DNA from: Dryococelus australis
Taxonomy: Eukaryota > Arthropoda > Insecta > Phasmatodea > Phasmatidae
Assembly (NCBI GenBank): GCA_029891345.1
Contig: CM057009.1
Coordinates: 308,180,666-308,244,665 of the forward strand
Reading direction: 5' to 3'
Length of the DNA: 64,000 nt
Of the stretch, positions 1 to 12,248 are shown piece by piece. Below the pieces are notes generated by a model, which worked only from the letters and a program-made list of their open reading frames with translations, ran no database searches and was not told where the DNA came from. Each line of letters opens with the position of its first letter. The stretch's first letter is position 1. The position numbers and the translations under genes were made by a program.

Positions 1-2650
1 TTCCTTAAGTCCGGGCTAAAAACGACTATGAATAACGTCCTAGAATTTTTTCTTTGTAACAACGAGCTAACTTGTTTCTTTTCTCAACCCCCTTTTTTTT
101 TCTATTTTTAATACTTTTTTTAATCTGCACTTTTCTGATTTGTATTTTTTAATCTCAACACTAGAAAATAATCGGTTTTTAAATCTTACATAGTGTTCTT
201 TGTATAAAGAAGGCGTTTTAAATACAAGTTGGTTTCTTTTACATGTGTCTGGGAATTTTCTTTCTTCGTTAGTAAGTGAAGTGATTAAACGATTTTTTTC
301 ATTAATTTTATAAGTTTAATTCAGTGCTTTTATCTGACGAAATATATGACGAATTTCATTAGTGTCAGGTGTAATATTTCGTTGCACAAAGTTGATAATT
401 TAATGTCATTTCACAATAAGTAACAGGTTAGGCGCTTGCACATTTCAGAAGGAATGACAAGCAGTTGTTGACGTCACGGTTAAGCCACAGCATAGCTGAG
501 AGCACGACACATACAAACTATCAACTGTTGCATACAAACATTTTTACTGTACTGTGAGATGCATGGCTGTAATAACGGCTACAGAAAACGACTGACGTAG
601 TTTTCTACTGTGCACAACTCACAACCGAATGCATATTTGACTGATTTCGAAATAAAGAATGTAGTAATTAACTGTTCCTACTAGCATGTATTATTAGTGA
701 AGTTATATTCCCGAAATTATTAATGCTGCAATCATTACATTCTAATATAGTGACCCGATCATTGTCTATGGAACGATTGAAAAATAACAATTTTTTGTTT
801 CAAAGATTATATTCAATAACTTATCTGGTAAGACTTCGTTGCATTGCCACAGGCGTTATACAAGTGACTCCAAAACAGATTTTGAAAAAAATTAAGACTA
901 CAAATTGCAAATCACGAAATAACGAACTAATCCGAACACGGCCCAAATGTGTAATTTCATTAATTTAATTTATAGCAAGAGTAGCACATGTGAATTATCA
1001 TTCCACTGAAGAACGGATAATAATGATCTTATATTAGCTTGAACTTTATGGATTGAACTCCGATATAATTATCAGTATCTCGGATTTCCAAATGGTCAGG
1101 TGTCCAAAGATAACAATAGCTCATTGGTCGTAGAGTCACGGCTTAATTTATTACAAACGTCCCAATGATTTCGTCACTCACTTATTTGTGAAATGAAAAT
1201 TCCGGCATGGAATAAGAGTAGCATGAGAAACGAGACACAGAAATCCAGTTACAGTTCTGTGCACTAGACACGAAATTTTATATTTAAGTTTTGTACATAC
1301 AATAGTGCATTACAGAGGTGAAGTATTTCGTGAAGACGAAATAATTGTCAATATTCTAATTGTACGGCAGTGATCAGAAACTTTTTGATTAAATAAAGCG
1401 TAATTATTTCGAGTTGAACTCTAATTAAATTAATTTTGTGGCATAAAAATAACGATGTATCCGAAGACTTCACAAGAAAAGTGACCTGGTTTTCCTTGGT
1501 ATTGTAAGAGCTAACTCAGTTTTCATAGAAAAAAACATGAGCGAAAGACAGGGTGTTTTAATACTTAGCTGTCATTGACATATAAATCGTAAACCATTCC
1601 AGTGTCAACTTTTTTGTGACCCTTCATCGCCAACGCGCTTACTTCAGGCCCAAGGAGTTAAGGCTTTTATAAAAACCACGTGTAATAGGGTTGTTTGCAT
1701 TTTCAAGTGAGAACTTCCGTGAGTTTATTTTGTAAGCAACTCACGATTGTCCTGTTGACATAAAAGGATGGAATAAAATAACATAAATTCAACATTGGCC
1801 TAAACTCAAATTTTCAAGAGGAGCTCATTTGTTCGGGCAAGAAAATACGTAAGAATCAGAGCCCCTGAGATGACATAGGCTGAGAGTCCAGATTAAGTAC
1901 AATATTAAAATGATTAAACTAAAAAAAGTATCTGAAACTTTATTAGAGTTTTAGAAAATAACACAAACTAAATCTTCATGCCAATCAAAAGAACAAGGAA
2001 ATTTTCATATTAAGATTCAGATGACAGCTAAATTCTTTTCTACGTACCGTCGTTAAAAATGGCGACGAAATTATTTTTCTGCTTGTATAACATCGAAAAT
2101 TTTCAAGCAGCGTTTCAAGGCCGTTTGTGAATGTATAAATTTTGCGTTGGTGTTATTAAATTCTTTGGTACCGTGCTTTCATCACGCGTTGATTCTCATA
2201 ATACTCATTTTAAAGCACAGCAGCCTTTAATATAGCGAGAAAGTGAAAAATGCGAGTTTCTTTTTAAACTGTTAATCTTTGCGTTGTTATCATTTTGCAA
2301 ACGACCACAGTTTCGTTTATGTAGCGTTGCCTCCGTGCTGCTCTCAACGCGTTATGAAAACAGGTGTTTCCTCAAACCTCGCGAAACTGCTCGAAAACTG
2401 TAAGGGAGAACATCGCGTATCTTTGCCTTTCAGCTGTGCTGCCATGAAGGGAAAGGTAATCTTGCACCACCTGGCAACATATCATTTTCGTCCTTTGTCC
2501 TTCTCTCCCTTCCCCCTTCCCCTTCTTCACCAAAAACCACAGGCCAGTCAACAAGAGACTGTCCTACACGGCATCCTCAAAATATAATTCTAACATAACA
2601 TCTACACTTTTTATCAAAATAATTCGCGGAACTTAACTCCTCTACACAAC
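1..2650. other. unassigned AT-rich DNA, no gene recognised
   Basis: I see only short scattered open frames, AT-rich sequence and no family motif, RNA gene or repeat end. An 81-codon frame at 723-968 (+) has unremarkable composition and no recognisable domain, so I do not call it a gene. The stretch is best read as intergenic or intronic. Confidence 0.5.
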
Positions 2651-3320
2651 AAATTAAATAAAGCCTTGTACTTAAGCCACTCCAGTCATGGGAAAGCCAC
2701 ATTTAATAGTTTTAATTGATTTCTTTTGGCTATAACTTCCGCTTATGCATACCAAACTGCCGCTAGTACCTTACAGGGACACGCGGCAGCACACATCAGC
2801 AGTCCTGAACTTCACATTTCCGCGCCGATTAACTTCACTTAACTTCACCAACCCCCCCCCCCCTTTTATTCACACTCCAGGCAGGGAAAATGGGAGTAAA
2901 TACATTATTGGGATCCTATCCCAGGCGTTACCCTGGGATACTGGGTAATATAATGGCTCTTAGCAGAAATTAAATTAATTTGAACGGAGTGGTTGGGAGT
3001 GTGGGTATGGGGTTAGATTCTCTGGGTGGACAAGTACCTTCACAAATCCCATACCATCCCCGCGCTGAGGGAGTAGCGTCCCAGTGATGTAAACCAGCGA
3101 CGTCATGCCTATTCCGTGCAAGGAGCCAGCATGAAAGAAAAAAGGCCTCCGAAGGCCCAGATGGTTCACCTAGTTTCCGCTAGAGAGCTGCACTGCGTAG
3201 GCTTCGATTGGCGAATTTGTCCCACCGATTCGTACATTTTTCTCTCGGTTACTCCCATTCGTAAACTGGTCTACCAATGTTTGATATTATTGTCGATAAA
3301 GCTAAATTAAACATAGTACT
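2651..3320. other. unassigned stretch of mixed composition
   Basis: This part is richer in G and C than its flanks and contains a run of about 13 C at 2852-2864. Open frames exist on both strands, up to about 67 codons, but none has a recognisable domain. It could be the remnant of a repeat; no terminal repeats are visible. Confidence 0.35.
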
Positions 3321-3407
3321 GTGGACTGTCCGAAAGCTTTCTGTACATTCCGATATGTAAGACGTCCAATTTTATTGTTGCATTTGCATATTTTTCAACC
3401 TGAAAAG

Positions 3408-3524
3408 TTCGTTCTCACGAGTACGTCAGAAGCAATATGTCGTGTTTTTGAAGAAGAGCTCGCAGAAAACCTAATCGACAAACTATTATCCATACTTCAA
3501 AACATAACAGAACATGTTTCTTGA
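3408..3524 (+). other. possible 3' terminal exon (hypothetical)
   Basis: A frame open from 3321 ends in TGA at 3522-3524, and an AATAAA polyadenylation signal overlaps it directly (TGAATAAAATG). A pyrimidine-rich tract ending in AAG lies before 3408 and could be a splice acceptor. The encoded tail contains EEELAENLIDKLLSILQ, which reads like an amphipathic helix. No family is recognised. Against it: the frame is short and chance frames of this size are common here. I rank it as a guess. Confidence 0.2.
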
Positions 3525-4442
3525 ATAAAATGTATTTCCTGTTCCATGCCAAAACATTTGTAACAATAGTTTTCAATTTTACTCTAAAAGGTTACAAAAT
3601 ATACCAAACAGTATTTAATGGATTGTAAACTAATGTAAAAGCATGCAAAATATGTCAGTGATTATAATACGAGTTTTAAGTTTCATTTGGTCAGAGTTAA
3701 TTTAGGGTTCAATACGCGTTAAGAATGCGCAAACGTTTTTTTTTATGTTCCGAACGAAAAAATTCTTGCCACTGAGACTAAAATTTAAAGTATGACTTTG
3801 CTGTAAAGCTATGAAAGCGATCTTAAGAAGTGTAAGTAATGAAACTTAATTACTCACCAGATCATAAACTGCCGAAAAAAATCTAATGACTTTGATTGTG
3901 GGACATGTTATTTACTGGGTATTATAACTAAACAATTTTACTTCAAATGCTCTTTTATGCTGCACCGCATGTATGTGAAACTTATCTTAGCGATACATTT
4001 AAGCTGACGTCTAAAGCCTTAACATTACATTACTAATGGCATCGCACCATTGATACAGCAGCAGTCAGTCTTTGTTAAGAACCGCCCGACCAGAAAACCC
4101 CAACCCTATTTCAACACCGCCTGAAAGCTTTCACCAAAGCCTGAAAGCATCTCAGTGTGGATGATGTATTGCATGTAGCTTTCGAAACCTGTACTCGAAA
4201 AAAAAATGTGCCCTTAAAACAATCGTGCCGCTGTTTGAAACGTTGCCACTCAGTAAATTTTAAGTGATGGCGAAATAAACACTGCCTTAAATACCCGGCC
4301 AAAAGTCTTGAAAATGTTCAAAGAAACTTGGACTACATATGGACGCATATTAGTGTAATGTCAAAATATTGCTGAAGGGGAAACACTAGAAAATTTCTTG
4401 ATTTCTAGGTGATATTTCTGCAAATTTTGCCATGCTGCTATG

Positions 4443-4444
<2 letters not shown>
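3525..4444. other. unassigned AT-rich DNA
   Basis: No gene, RNA or mobile-element signature is visible. A 63-codon frame on the minus strand (4111-4302) has no recognised domain. Confidence 0.45.

Positions 4445-4498
<54 letters not shown>
4445..4498. repeat. (AT)n microsatellite
   Basis: An uninterrupted AT dinucleotide tract of 27 units. Confidence 0.97.
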
Positions 4499-4500
<2 letters not shown>

Positions 4501-6300
4501 CAAGCTTTCAACAGTATTAGCAAATTATGATACACTATGTAACATTTAACCAAGATTTAAAAATAATCTCCCACAGACTGCAGCATGGATCAATATCGAT
4601 TCTGTTGAAAATGAATATAATTGATCTTTTTTAATCAGATGTGTGGTTTCTGTCAATGAAGTCTTAGTTATCTTTCATAAATTACAACGAATTTACACTT
4701 GTTACAACAAAAGATCCTACAATGTTTTTAATTATTTATCACTTTATACATAAGTTAAAATTAAAAGAAATGGTTTCTGCATTGTATTATTACAGATAAA
4801 ATATAGTGGTTTTGATCCTAACGTGATTATGTACTTGATGCTAAAAAAAAAATAACAGTATTGAGAACACACCGGAAATAATGAATTACGGATATCCTCG
4901 ATATGAAAAGAAACGAACATTGATATTTATAATAAAAATAAGTAGTAGGGAAATGGGCATTGACGGCCAAGGGTATCGAGGATCGGAGCCGGAACCAGCC
5001 GGCCGCCATTTTGTTACGTCACATGTCCGCCATATTGGATGTCATTGACTTTGACCTTGACTCCCGAGGACCTATGACCCCAAAAAACACAACAAAAAAC
5101 ATTTAAAAATACCAAAAAATTCTCAAAAAATCCCAAAAAAATATACAAAAAATTATAAAAAACGTATTATTAAAAATTATTTAGTAATTATTTAAAAATT
5201 ATTAAAAGAATCCTCAGAAATGACCCATTTCCACCCCAAAAATGGTAGAAGGCCCCCTCCTGCAGAAAAAATCCCCTGAAATCCAATTTTGGCCAAATTT
5301 ATTTCATTTGAGGGGGTTCCTTCAGACCTACTGAGCAATGGCGACCTTATTTGTTTTATAGAAATACCCTATGCCAAATCGATACAATGTATAGAGGATA
5401 GTACTCAGACCTAAGCATCAGCCATCTTGCGTCCATATTGTATGTAGATGACCTTTGACCTTAACCTATAACCTGACGTTGACCTTTGACCTATAACCTT
5501 CTGACCTTGACCTTTGATCTATAACCTTGAAAGAGCAAAAATACAAAAATACAAAAAATTCGGTTAAAAAATGTATTAAAAAATGTTGCTAAAACTTTAA
5601 TTTAAAAATCGTTTACAAAAAATCGTTTAATAATTTATGTTTATGTTATTTTATTTTATATAAAAAATTTAATTAAAATGTTTTTAACACCGGCGGACAT
5701 TTTTCACTTTATTCCCTCGAAATTTCCCTTTTTCCCTAAAAAAAATCCTTAAAAAATTTATTTAAAATTTAATTTAAAAACTTACATTTCCTGAGGTCTC
5801 CCGCCACACCACCAATTACTCACCTCTGTTCGAATCCAGCAGACGAATGACTCCATCGCACTCACTCCCCTCACCTATACTCATTCTGCCACCTTGATTT
5901 TTCGTTCGTCATTAGTTTTCATTCTACTGGAGGCAGCCATCTTTGTTTATATGTTACTGGATACTGCTATATTTGTTTTTCGTTGTCATTTGTTTATACA
6001 TTACTGGAGGCCACCATCTTGGTAGGTTACCGCCATATTAGTATACATCAGGTGGTACTGGATACTGCTATATTTGTTTTTCGTTGTCATTTGTTTATAC
6101 ATTACTGGAGGTAACCATCTTGGTAGGTTACCACCAACTTGGTATACACCACCCATCCACCATCTTGGAAGACAATACCCAATAGCAATTGATCTTTGAC
6201 CTGTGACCTTGAAAAATAAAATTCGAGAATAATTCGTGAAAGACAGCAAGCATAATACATTACGGACTATTACTGCCATGTTAGATGCATAATACCTCGA

Positions 6301-6460
6301 CCTTGGCCCCATGACATAAACGCCAAAAAGCATAATACATAACAGGCTACCACCTCCATATTAGATAAAGACTAACTAGACCTTGGCCCCATGACATAAA
6401 CGCCAAAAAGCATAATACATAACAGGCTACCACCTCCATATTAGATAAAGACTAACTAGA
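6301..6460. repeat. exact 80-bp tandem duplication
   Basis: Positions 6301-6380 and 6381-6460 are identical as far as I can read, and a third copy starts at 6461 before diverging. The unit holds CCTTGGCCCCATGAC and CACCTCCATATTAGAT. Perfect identity here contrasts with the diverged arms and points to a young local duplication. Confidence 0.9.
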
Positions 6461-7019
6461 CCTTGGCCCCATGACCTTGAATGAACTTAAAAATAAAAAC
6501 TCGAGAAAAACTACTAAAAGTCAACAAGTATAATACATTACAGACTACCACCGCCATATTAGATGCAGACTGCATTGACCTTAACACCGTGACCTTGAAT
6601 GACCCAAAAACAAAAACTCGAGAAAAAATCTATGTGAACAGGCAGAAACTTGTTGAGGCGATGAACCTTCCATTCAGCAGCTGTCTAACTATACATCTCG
6701 GCTTACCTCCTTACTGTTTATAATATACAAGTGTGCAAGTCTTATGGCGTCATATTGAGTTTGAACCAATCGTACTCTACCATTAATACATTGTGCAGAC
6801 ACCGACCAATCAATCACCAAGTTACCACATGATTGCAGCTAACAAATCACATGCATTGAGGCATTACACACAGGCAAGTAGGCAGGCTATATATTCTAGT
6901 GCCTTGTTCACATTAGCATGCAGTTATATCTTCAACAGTTTCTCTCAGGCAAGTTCATCACTCACCTATGAATAATGCTCACTCTTAAAGTAGACAACTG
7001 ACTCCTGTTGCCGGACCGA

Positions 7020-7260
7020 CCCCTTACAAGACTAACCCATTCACCCATTAACCCATTGACCCTATTGACCCCATCGATCCCATTGACCACATCGACCCCA
7101 TTGGCCCATTGACCCTATCGACCCCACGACTCCATCGACCTTATCAACCTCATTGGCCACATTGACCCCATCGACCCATTATGACACATGACCCATTGAC
7201 CCATAATGAGTATTGACCCCATTGACCCATAATGACCCATGACCCATAATGACCTCTTAT
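7020..7260 (+). repeat. CCCATTGACC-type array, left arm
   Basis: A degenerate short tandem array of units such as CCCATTGACC and CCCATCGACC. Its inverted counterpart is at 8985-9170. Confidence 0.8.
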
Positions 7261-7683
7261 AGTGGTGCTGACCCCTAAGGCCCCAAAAAGACTAAATGTC
7301 CTATAATGACCCATTAGGGAAGCAAAATGATCAATAATGACCCATTTGCAGAGAAAAATGACCTATGCCCAATGGTCGATGCACATCATGGATTTTGTAC
7401 TGAACAGTGCAGCACCACGAATGCCCACCGTCATGCTTCTCGATTGGTCGTCGCATGAAACGACTCTTCGTACAGGCCACCCCCTCATACCGACATGCAT
7501 TTTTTTTTAACGTAGGTGAAAACTCGATCTCATAATCAACACTGGCGACAACCAGTCGGTGATGATGCAGGTCACGACTTCATGATCGTCGAATTCAAAA
7601 GGCAGCTCTTCATATTCGCAATTTATCTTCGCGGTATTTGAACACTCTGAGAAAACCCAAATACTCGTTCGCCCTGGAAGAAG

Positions 7684-8560
7684 ACACACAGGTCCTATTA
7701 TATTTATGATATGACTTACATAATTATATATAGTTGTATAAATAATTATAAGTATATATGTGTGTAAATATAAATTAATTTTCATTTTAATATATATATA
7801 CATAGTTATGTACTTATAAGTATGGTAATATACATTTATTTCAATATAATTTATACGTATTTATGTTTAAGAATAGGTATGTAATTATGTTTATATAAAA
7901 TTTTTTTATTTAATTTATATGTATAGGCATATGTATATAAATAAGTTAATATTCAATTATTTTCAATTTAATTTATATATATAGTTATGTAAATATAAAT
8001 ATGGAAATATACATTTATTTCAATTTAATTCATACATTGTTATATATAAGAATAAGTATATAATTATGTGATTATCAAGTTATTTTCAATTAAATGTATA
8101 TTTATAGGTATAAGTTTATAAATGTTATTATAAAAACATTTTCAGTTTAATTTATATGGATAGTTATAGGTATATAATAATGTACACATAAAATTATTTT
8201 CATTTTAATTTTTTGTATAGGTATAGGTATATAAGTATGCATAGGTATACAAATATATAAATATAAAAATAAAATTCTTTCCATTTAATTTATATGTAAG
8301 CATAGGTATATAAATATATAAATATTATGTTCTTAAGTAGCTCTTCTACATATTTATGTATATGTGTTGGTATATAAAAATATGTATATATATATATATA
8401 TATGTAAACATAAAATTAATTTAAATGTCTATGTGTAAGTATTAACATATAAATATTGGAATAAAAAATGAATTTTAAATATCTATATTTATATACATAG
8501 CCTGCGTACGCCTACAAGCATATTTAAATAACATATTGTTATGTAAGTAGATGAGTATTT
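7684..8560. repeat. AT-rich spacer of the foldback with degenerate repeats
   Basis: Units resembling ATTTTCAATTTAATTTATAT followed by TATAGGTATA recur about every 80-100 bp. A short (AT)n tract lies near 8386-8403. No coding potential is evident. Confidence 0.65.
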
Positions 8561-11397
8561 TCTTCCGGGGCGAACGAGTATTTGGGTTTTCTCAGATCAC
8601 TCCATACTGCGAAGATGATTTGTGAATATAAAGGGCTGCCTTTTGACCTCGACGATCATGGAGCCATGACCTGCATTATCGCTTACTGGTTGTCGCCAGT
8701 GTTGATTCTGCGATCTAGTTTTCACCTATGTTTAAAAAAAATGCTTGTCGGTATGAGAGGGTGGCCCGTACGACGAATCCTTTTCATGCGACGACCAATC
8801 GAGAAGCATGGTGGTGGGCTGTCATGGTGCTGCATTGTTCAGTACAAAGTCCATGATGTGCATCGACCAATGGGCCTAGGTCATTTTGCTCAACAAATGG
8901 GTCATAATGGGTTATTTTACTTCGCAAATGGGTCATTGTGGGACATTTTGGGGTCGTTTTAGGGTTATCAAGGGTCAGCACTGCAATTAGGGGTCGATGG
9001 GGTCGATAGGGTCGATGGTGTCAATAGGTTCAATGGGGTAAATGGGGTCGATGGGGCCGATGGGATCAATGGGCTCGATCGGGTCAATGGGCTAATGGGG
9101 TCGATGTGGTCAAAGGGGTCAATATGGTCAATGGTGTCAATGCGTTAATGGGTCAATGGATCAGTCTTGTGAGGAGTGTGTCCGACAACAGGAGTAAGTT
9201 GTCTACGTTAAGTGTAACCATGATTTATAAGTGAGCTAAGAACATGTCTTGGAAGAAACTGTTGACGATATAACTGCATGCTAATGTGATCAAGGCACAA
9301 GCTTCTAAAGCCTGCCTACCTGCCTGTGCGAGATGCCTCGATGCTCGCATGTGAATGGTTAGCTGCAATCTTGTGGTAACTTGGTGATTGGCTGGTCGGT
9401 GTCTGCACAATGTATTAACGGAGCAGTACGATTGGTTCAAAGTCAATATGACGCCATAAGGCTTGCACACTTGTATATTATAAGCAGTAAGGAGGTAAAC
9501 CGAGAGGTTTAGTTTGACAGTAGCTGAGTAGAATGTGGATCGTGTCGTTTAGCCTTTGCCTCTTCACATAAATTTATTCTCGAGTTTTTTTTTATTTCAT
9601 TCAAGGTCATGGTGTTAAGGTCAAGGCAGTCGGCGTCTAATATGGTGGTGGTAGTCTGTAATGTATTATACTTGTTGACTTTTATGTATTTTTCTAAGAT
9701 TTTTATTTTCATGTTCATTCAAATTCATTAAGTCTAGGTCGTGGTAGTTTGCACCTAATATGGTGGTGGTAGTCTATAATGTATTATGCTTGTTGACTTG
9801 TATGCATTATTACTCAAGTTTTTTATTCGCAACCTCAATCAAGCTCATGGGTCAAGGTCGAGGTACTCTGCATCTGATATGGTTGTAGTAGTCTGTAATA
9901 TATTATGCTTGTTGACTTGTGTGTGTATATTCTCGAATTTTTATTTTCAAGGCCATTCAAGGACATTGGGTCAAGGTCTAGGTAGTCTGTATCTAATATG
10001 GTGGTGTAAACCTGTTATATATTATGTTTGTTGACTTTTATGTTTTATACTTGTTGAATTTTTTGTATTTTTTCTTGAGTTATTTTTTAGGTCATTCAAG
10101 GTCAGGGGCCAAGGTCGAGGTAGTCTGCATCTAACATGGAAATAGTAGTCCGTAATTTATTATGCTTGCTGTCTTTTATGCATTATTCTCGAATTTTGGT
10201 TTTCAAGGTCACAGGTCAAGGATCAATTGCAATTGACCATTGTCTTCCACAATGATGGATGGGTGATGTATACCAAGATGGTAGTCACCTACTAAGATGG
10301 CGGTCGCCTACCAAGATGGTGGCCTCCAGTAATGTATAAAAAAATGACAAACGAAAAACAAATATAGCAGCATCCAGTAATATATAAACAGAGATGGCTG
10401 CCTCTAGAAGCATGTAAACAAATGACGAAAGAAAAAATCAAGATGGTGGAAAGAGTATTGGTGAGGGGAGTAAGTGCGAGGGAGTCATTCGTCTCCTGAA
10501 TTCGAACAGAGGTGTGTAATTTTGGGAAAAAAGGGGGGGGGGGGGAACTACAGGAAATGTAAATTTTTAAATTAAATTTTTACTAAATTTTCTAAGGACT
10601 TTTTTTTAGGGAAAAAGGGAAATTTCGAGGGAATAAAGGGAAAAATGGCCGCCGTTGTTAAAAGCATTTTAATTAAATTTTTAAAAATAAAATCTTACTA
10701 ACATAAATTAGTAAACAATTTTTTTATTTCTAAAATTATTTTGTAATTGTAATTTTTTATAAATTTTTTAATCTATTTTATGATTTTTGTGCATTTTTTG
10801 GATTAATTTTTTATTTTTGCATTTTCAAGGTTAAAGGTCAAACGTAATAGGTCAAGGTCGAAGGTCATCTGCATACAATATGGATACAAGATGGCTGATA
10901 CTTAGGTATGTATCCTATCCTCTATACCTTGTATCTATTTGGCATAGGGTGTCTCTTAAACAAATATGGCCGCCACTGCTCCGCAGTTCCGAAGGAAGCC
11001 CCTCAAATTAAATAAATGGGCGAAAATTGGACTTCATTGCCTTTTTCTGCAGAAGGGAGGCTTCTACCATTTGGACGGGGGAGGGGGGGTGTTAATGTGT
11101 AATTTTTGAGGATCCTTTTAATAACTTTTAAATTATTCTTTATCAATTGTTGAATAATTTTTATAGTACATTTTTTTCGGAATTTTTTATAATTTTTTAG
11201 AATATTTAGGGATATTTAGAGTATTTTTGGTATTTTTAAATGTCTTCTAGTGTTTTTTGAGTCAAGGGTCCTAGGGGCCAAGGTCAAGGTTAAGGTTAAT
11301 GACATCCAAGATGGCGGGCGGGTGACGTAACAAAATGGTGGCATGCCGGCTCCGATCCCCGATCCCCTTGGTCGTCAATGCCCTTTTCCCTACTACT
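8561..11397 (-). repeat. right arm of the giant foldback
   Basis: It is the inverted partner of 4941-7683. It contains the GGGTCGATGGGGTC array (8985-9170), a tandem block at about 9590-10230, and a run of G near 10526-10545. Its tip ends in CCCTACTACT. Confidence 0.85.
9590..10230. repeat. tandem array of about 110-140-bp units
   Basis: About five units, each with a core such as TCAAGGTC, then a TAATATGG or CTGATATGG motif, then AATGTATTATGCTTGTTGAC. Unit starts fall near 9600, 9718, 9838, 9955 and 10095. They are inverted counterparts of the units at about 6230-6660. Confidence 0.75.
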
Positions 11398-11975
11398 TCT
11401 TTATGTGGTTGTAAATTTCATGGGTGAATCATTCAGGTAACATATTATTCTACGAATATGTATCAAATATGGAGATTTTATTTGTATTTTGCGTACATCA
11501 ATGTCTTAATTTCTTAACATCCTAACAAGTAACTTGCAGTTGTTACGGCTAGTCTTAAGTTCTTACACAATTCATAAAGCATTAATGAGATTTTTGCAAA
11601 GAGTCCTCGCTACCGCAGATAGGCTCGTTTGTCGCTGCTTCTAAGCAGGACATGAAATGCTTCGGCATTAAGAGCAAACATGATATGAAACTATAATTTT
11701 ATTTTCCACCAATAAATGCAAAGACCTACTGATGAAACTCCGCGACGCATATTTACAGGCTTTTCTTTTCATTTCAAACTAAATTGTAGTATTTTCTTGA
11801 AAGCGTGGCATTATAATACGTTAAAGCAACCATGTTTGACAACGGTGTATGGTGGCTGTATGGTTTCTTCAGAGAGATCGGATTTGGTAGCTCCCAGCCT
11901 TCCATCACAGCCTGACCAAGAATTTCATCATAGGAAGAGCGCGAGCCAGCAGTAAACATTTTTCTCGACACGACT
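11398..11975. other. unassigned DNA between foldback and SINE
   Basis: No recognisable feature is seen. An open frame at 11716-11955 (+) has no known domain. Confidence 0.45.
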
Positions 11976-12236
11976 GTGGGGCCGCGGTGGCTGGGCGGTT
12001 ATACTGCTCGCCTCCCATTATGGCAAACCGGGCTAAATCCCCGGCCGGGAACTCTTCCGGATTTTCGCAAGTGGTAATCGTGCAGGACGATGCCGCTGGT
12101 TGGCGGGTTTTCTCGGGAATCTTCATCCCCCTCTTCCCGCGTTTGTATTCCGGCGCTGCTCCATCATTCTCAGCTTCGCCGTCATCTGCTCTCAAGACAT
12201 CGTTGTTAAAAGAGCCACCCTAATCTCTCAACTCAA
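11976..12236 (+). mobile_element. tRNA-derived SINE, copy 1 (SINE-1)
   Basis: The head GGGGCCGCGGTGGCTGGGCG resembles an A box of a tRNA of the Leu/Ser type. A B-box-like stretch and CCCCGGCCGGGAACTC follow. The body has GCGGGTTTTCTCGGG and ends in ACATCGTTGTTAAAAGAGCC. Possible target-site duplications flank it: CTCGACACGACT at 11964-11975 and CTTGACACGTCT at 12237-12248 (10 of 12 match). Two further copies occur at 52.4 and 58.0 kb, so the family is repeated three times in this window. Such elements are transcribed by RNA polymerase III and moved by a LINE partner. Confidence 0.85.
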
Positions 12237-12248
12237 CTTGACACGTCT

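Larger units (their letters stand above)
4941..7683 (+). repeat. left arm of the giant foldback
   Basis: It pairs with 8561-11397 in inverted orientation. From outside in it holds an AT-rich block with GCCATnTTG motifs, a block of repeats containing GACCTTGA and AACTCGAGAAAA, the CCCATTGACC array, and an inner unique part (about 7370-7683). The arm is about 95 bp shorter than its partner. Confidence 0.85.
4941..11397. mobile_element. giant foldback element (6.46 kb inverted-repeat element)
   Basis: The left arm (4941-7683) and the reverse complement of the right arm (8561-11397) align colinearly over nearly their whole length, at roughly four bases in five by eye. Both outer tips read AGTAGTAGGG. 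Matching landmarks include CCATTTTGTTACGTCA near each tip, the poly-A-rich block, the TGACCTTGA repeats, the CCCATTGACC block and a CACCTA/TAGGTG block near the centre. The 877 bp between the arms are AT-rich. No transposase is recognised, so the element is non-autonomous or noncoding. By architecture it resembles foldback elements of other insects, but I cannot tie it to a named family. Clear target-site duplications were not found. Open frames inside it are short and low in complexity. Confidence 0.85.

Noticed and set aside
6001-6333. 110-codon minus-strand frame in the foldback
   Set aside because: It spans tandem repeats of the arm, and its inverted counterpart in the other arm is not conserved as a frame.
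8582-8962. 126-codon plus-strand frame at the inner end of the right arm
   Set aside because: The matching part of the left arm does not keep the frame, which argues against a coding role.
7020-9170. CRISPR array, suggested by short repeats near CCCATTGACC
   Set aside because: Units are contiguous with no unique spacers, and the sequence is plainly eukaryotic repeat DNA.
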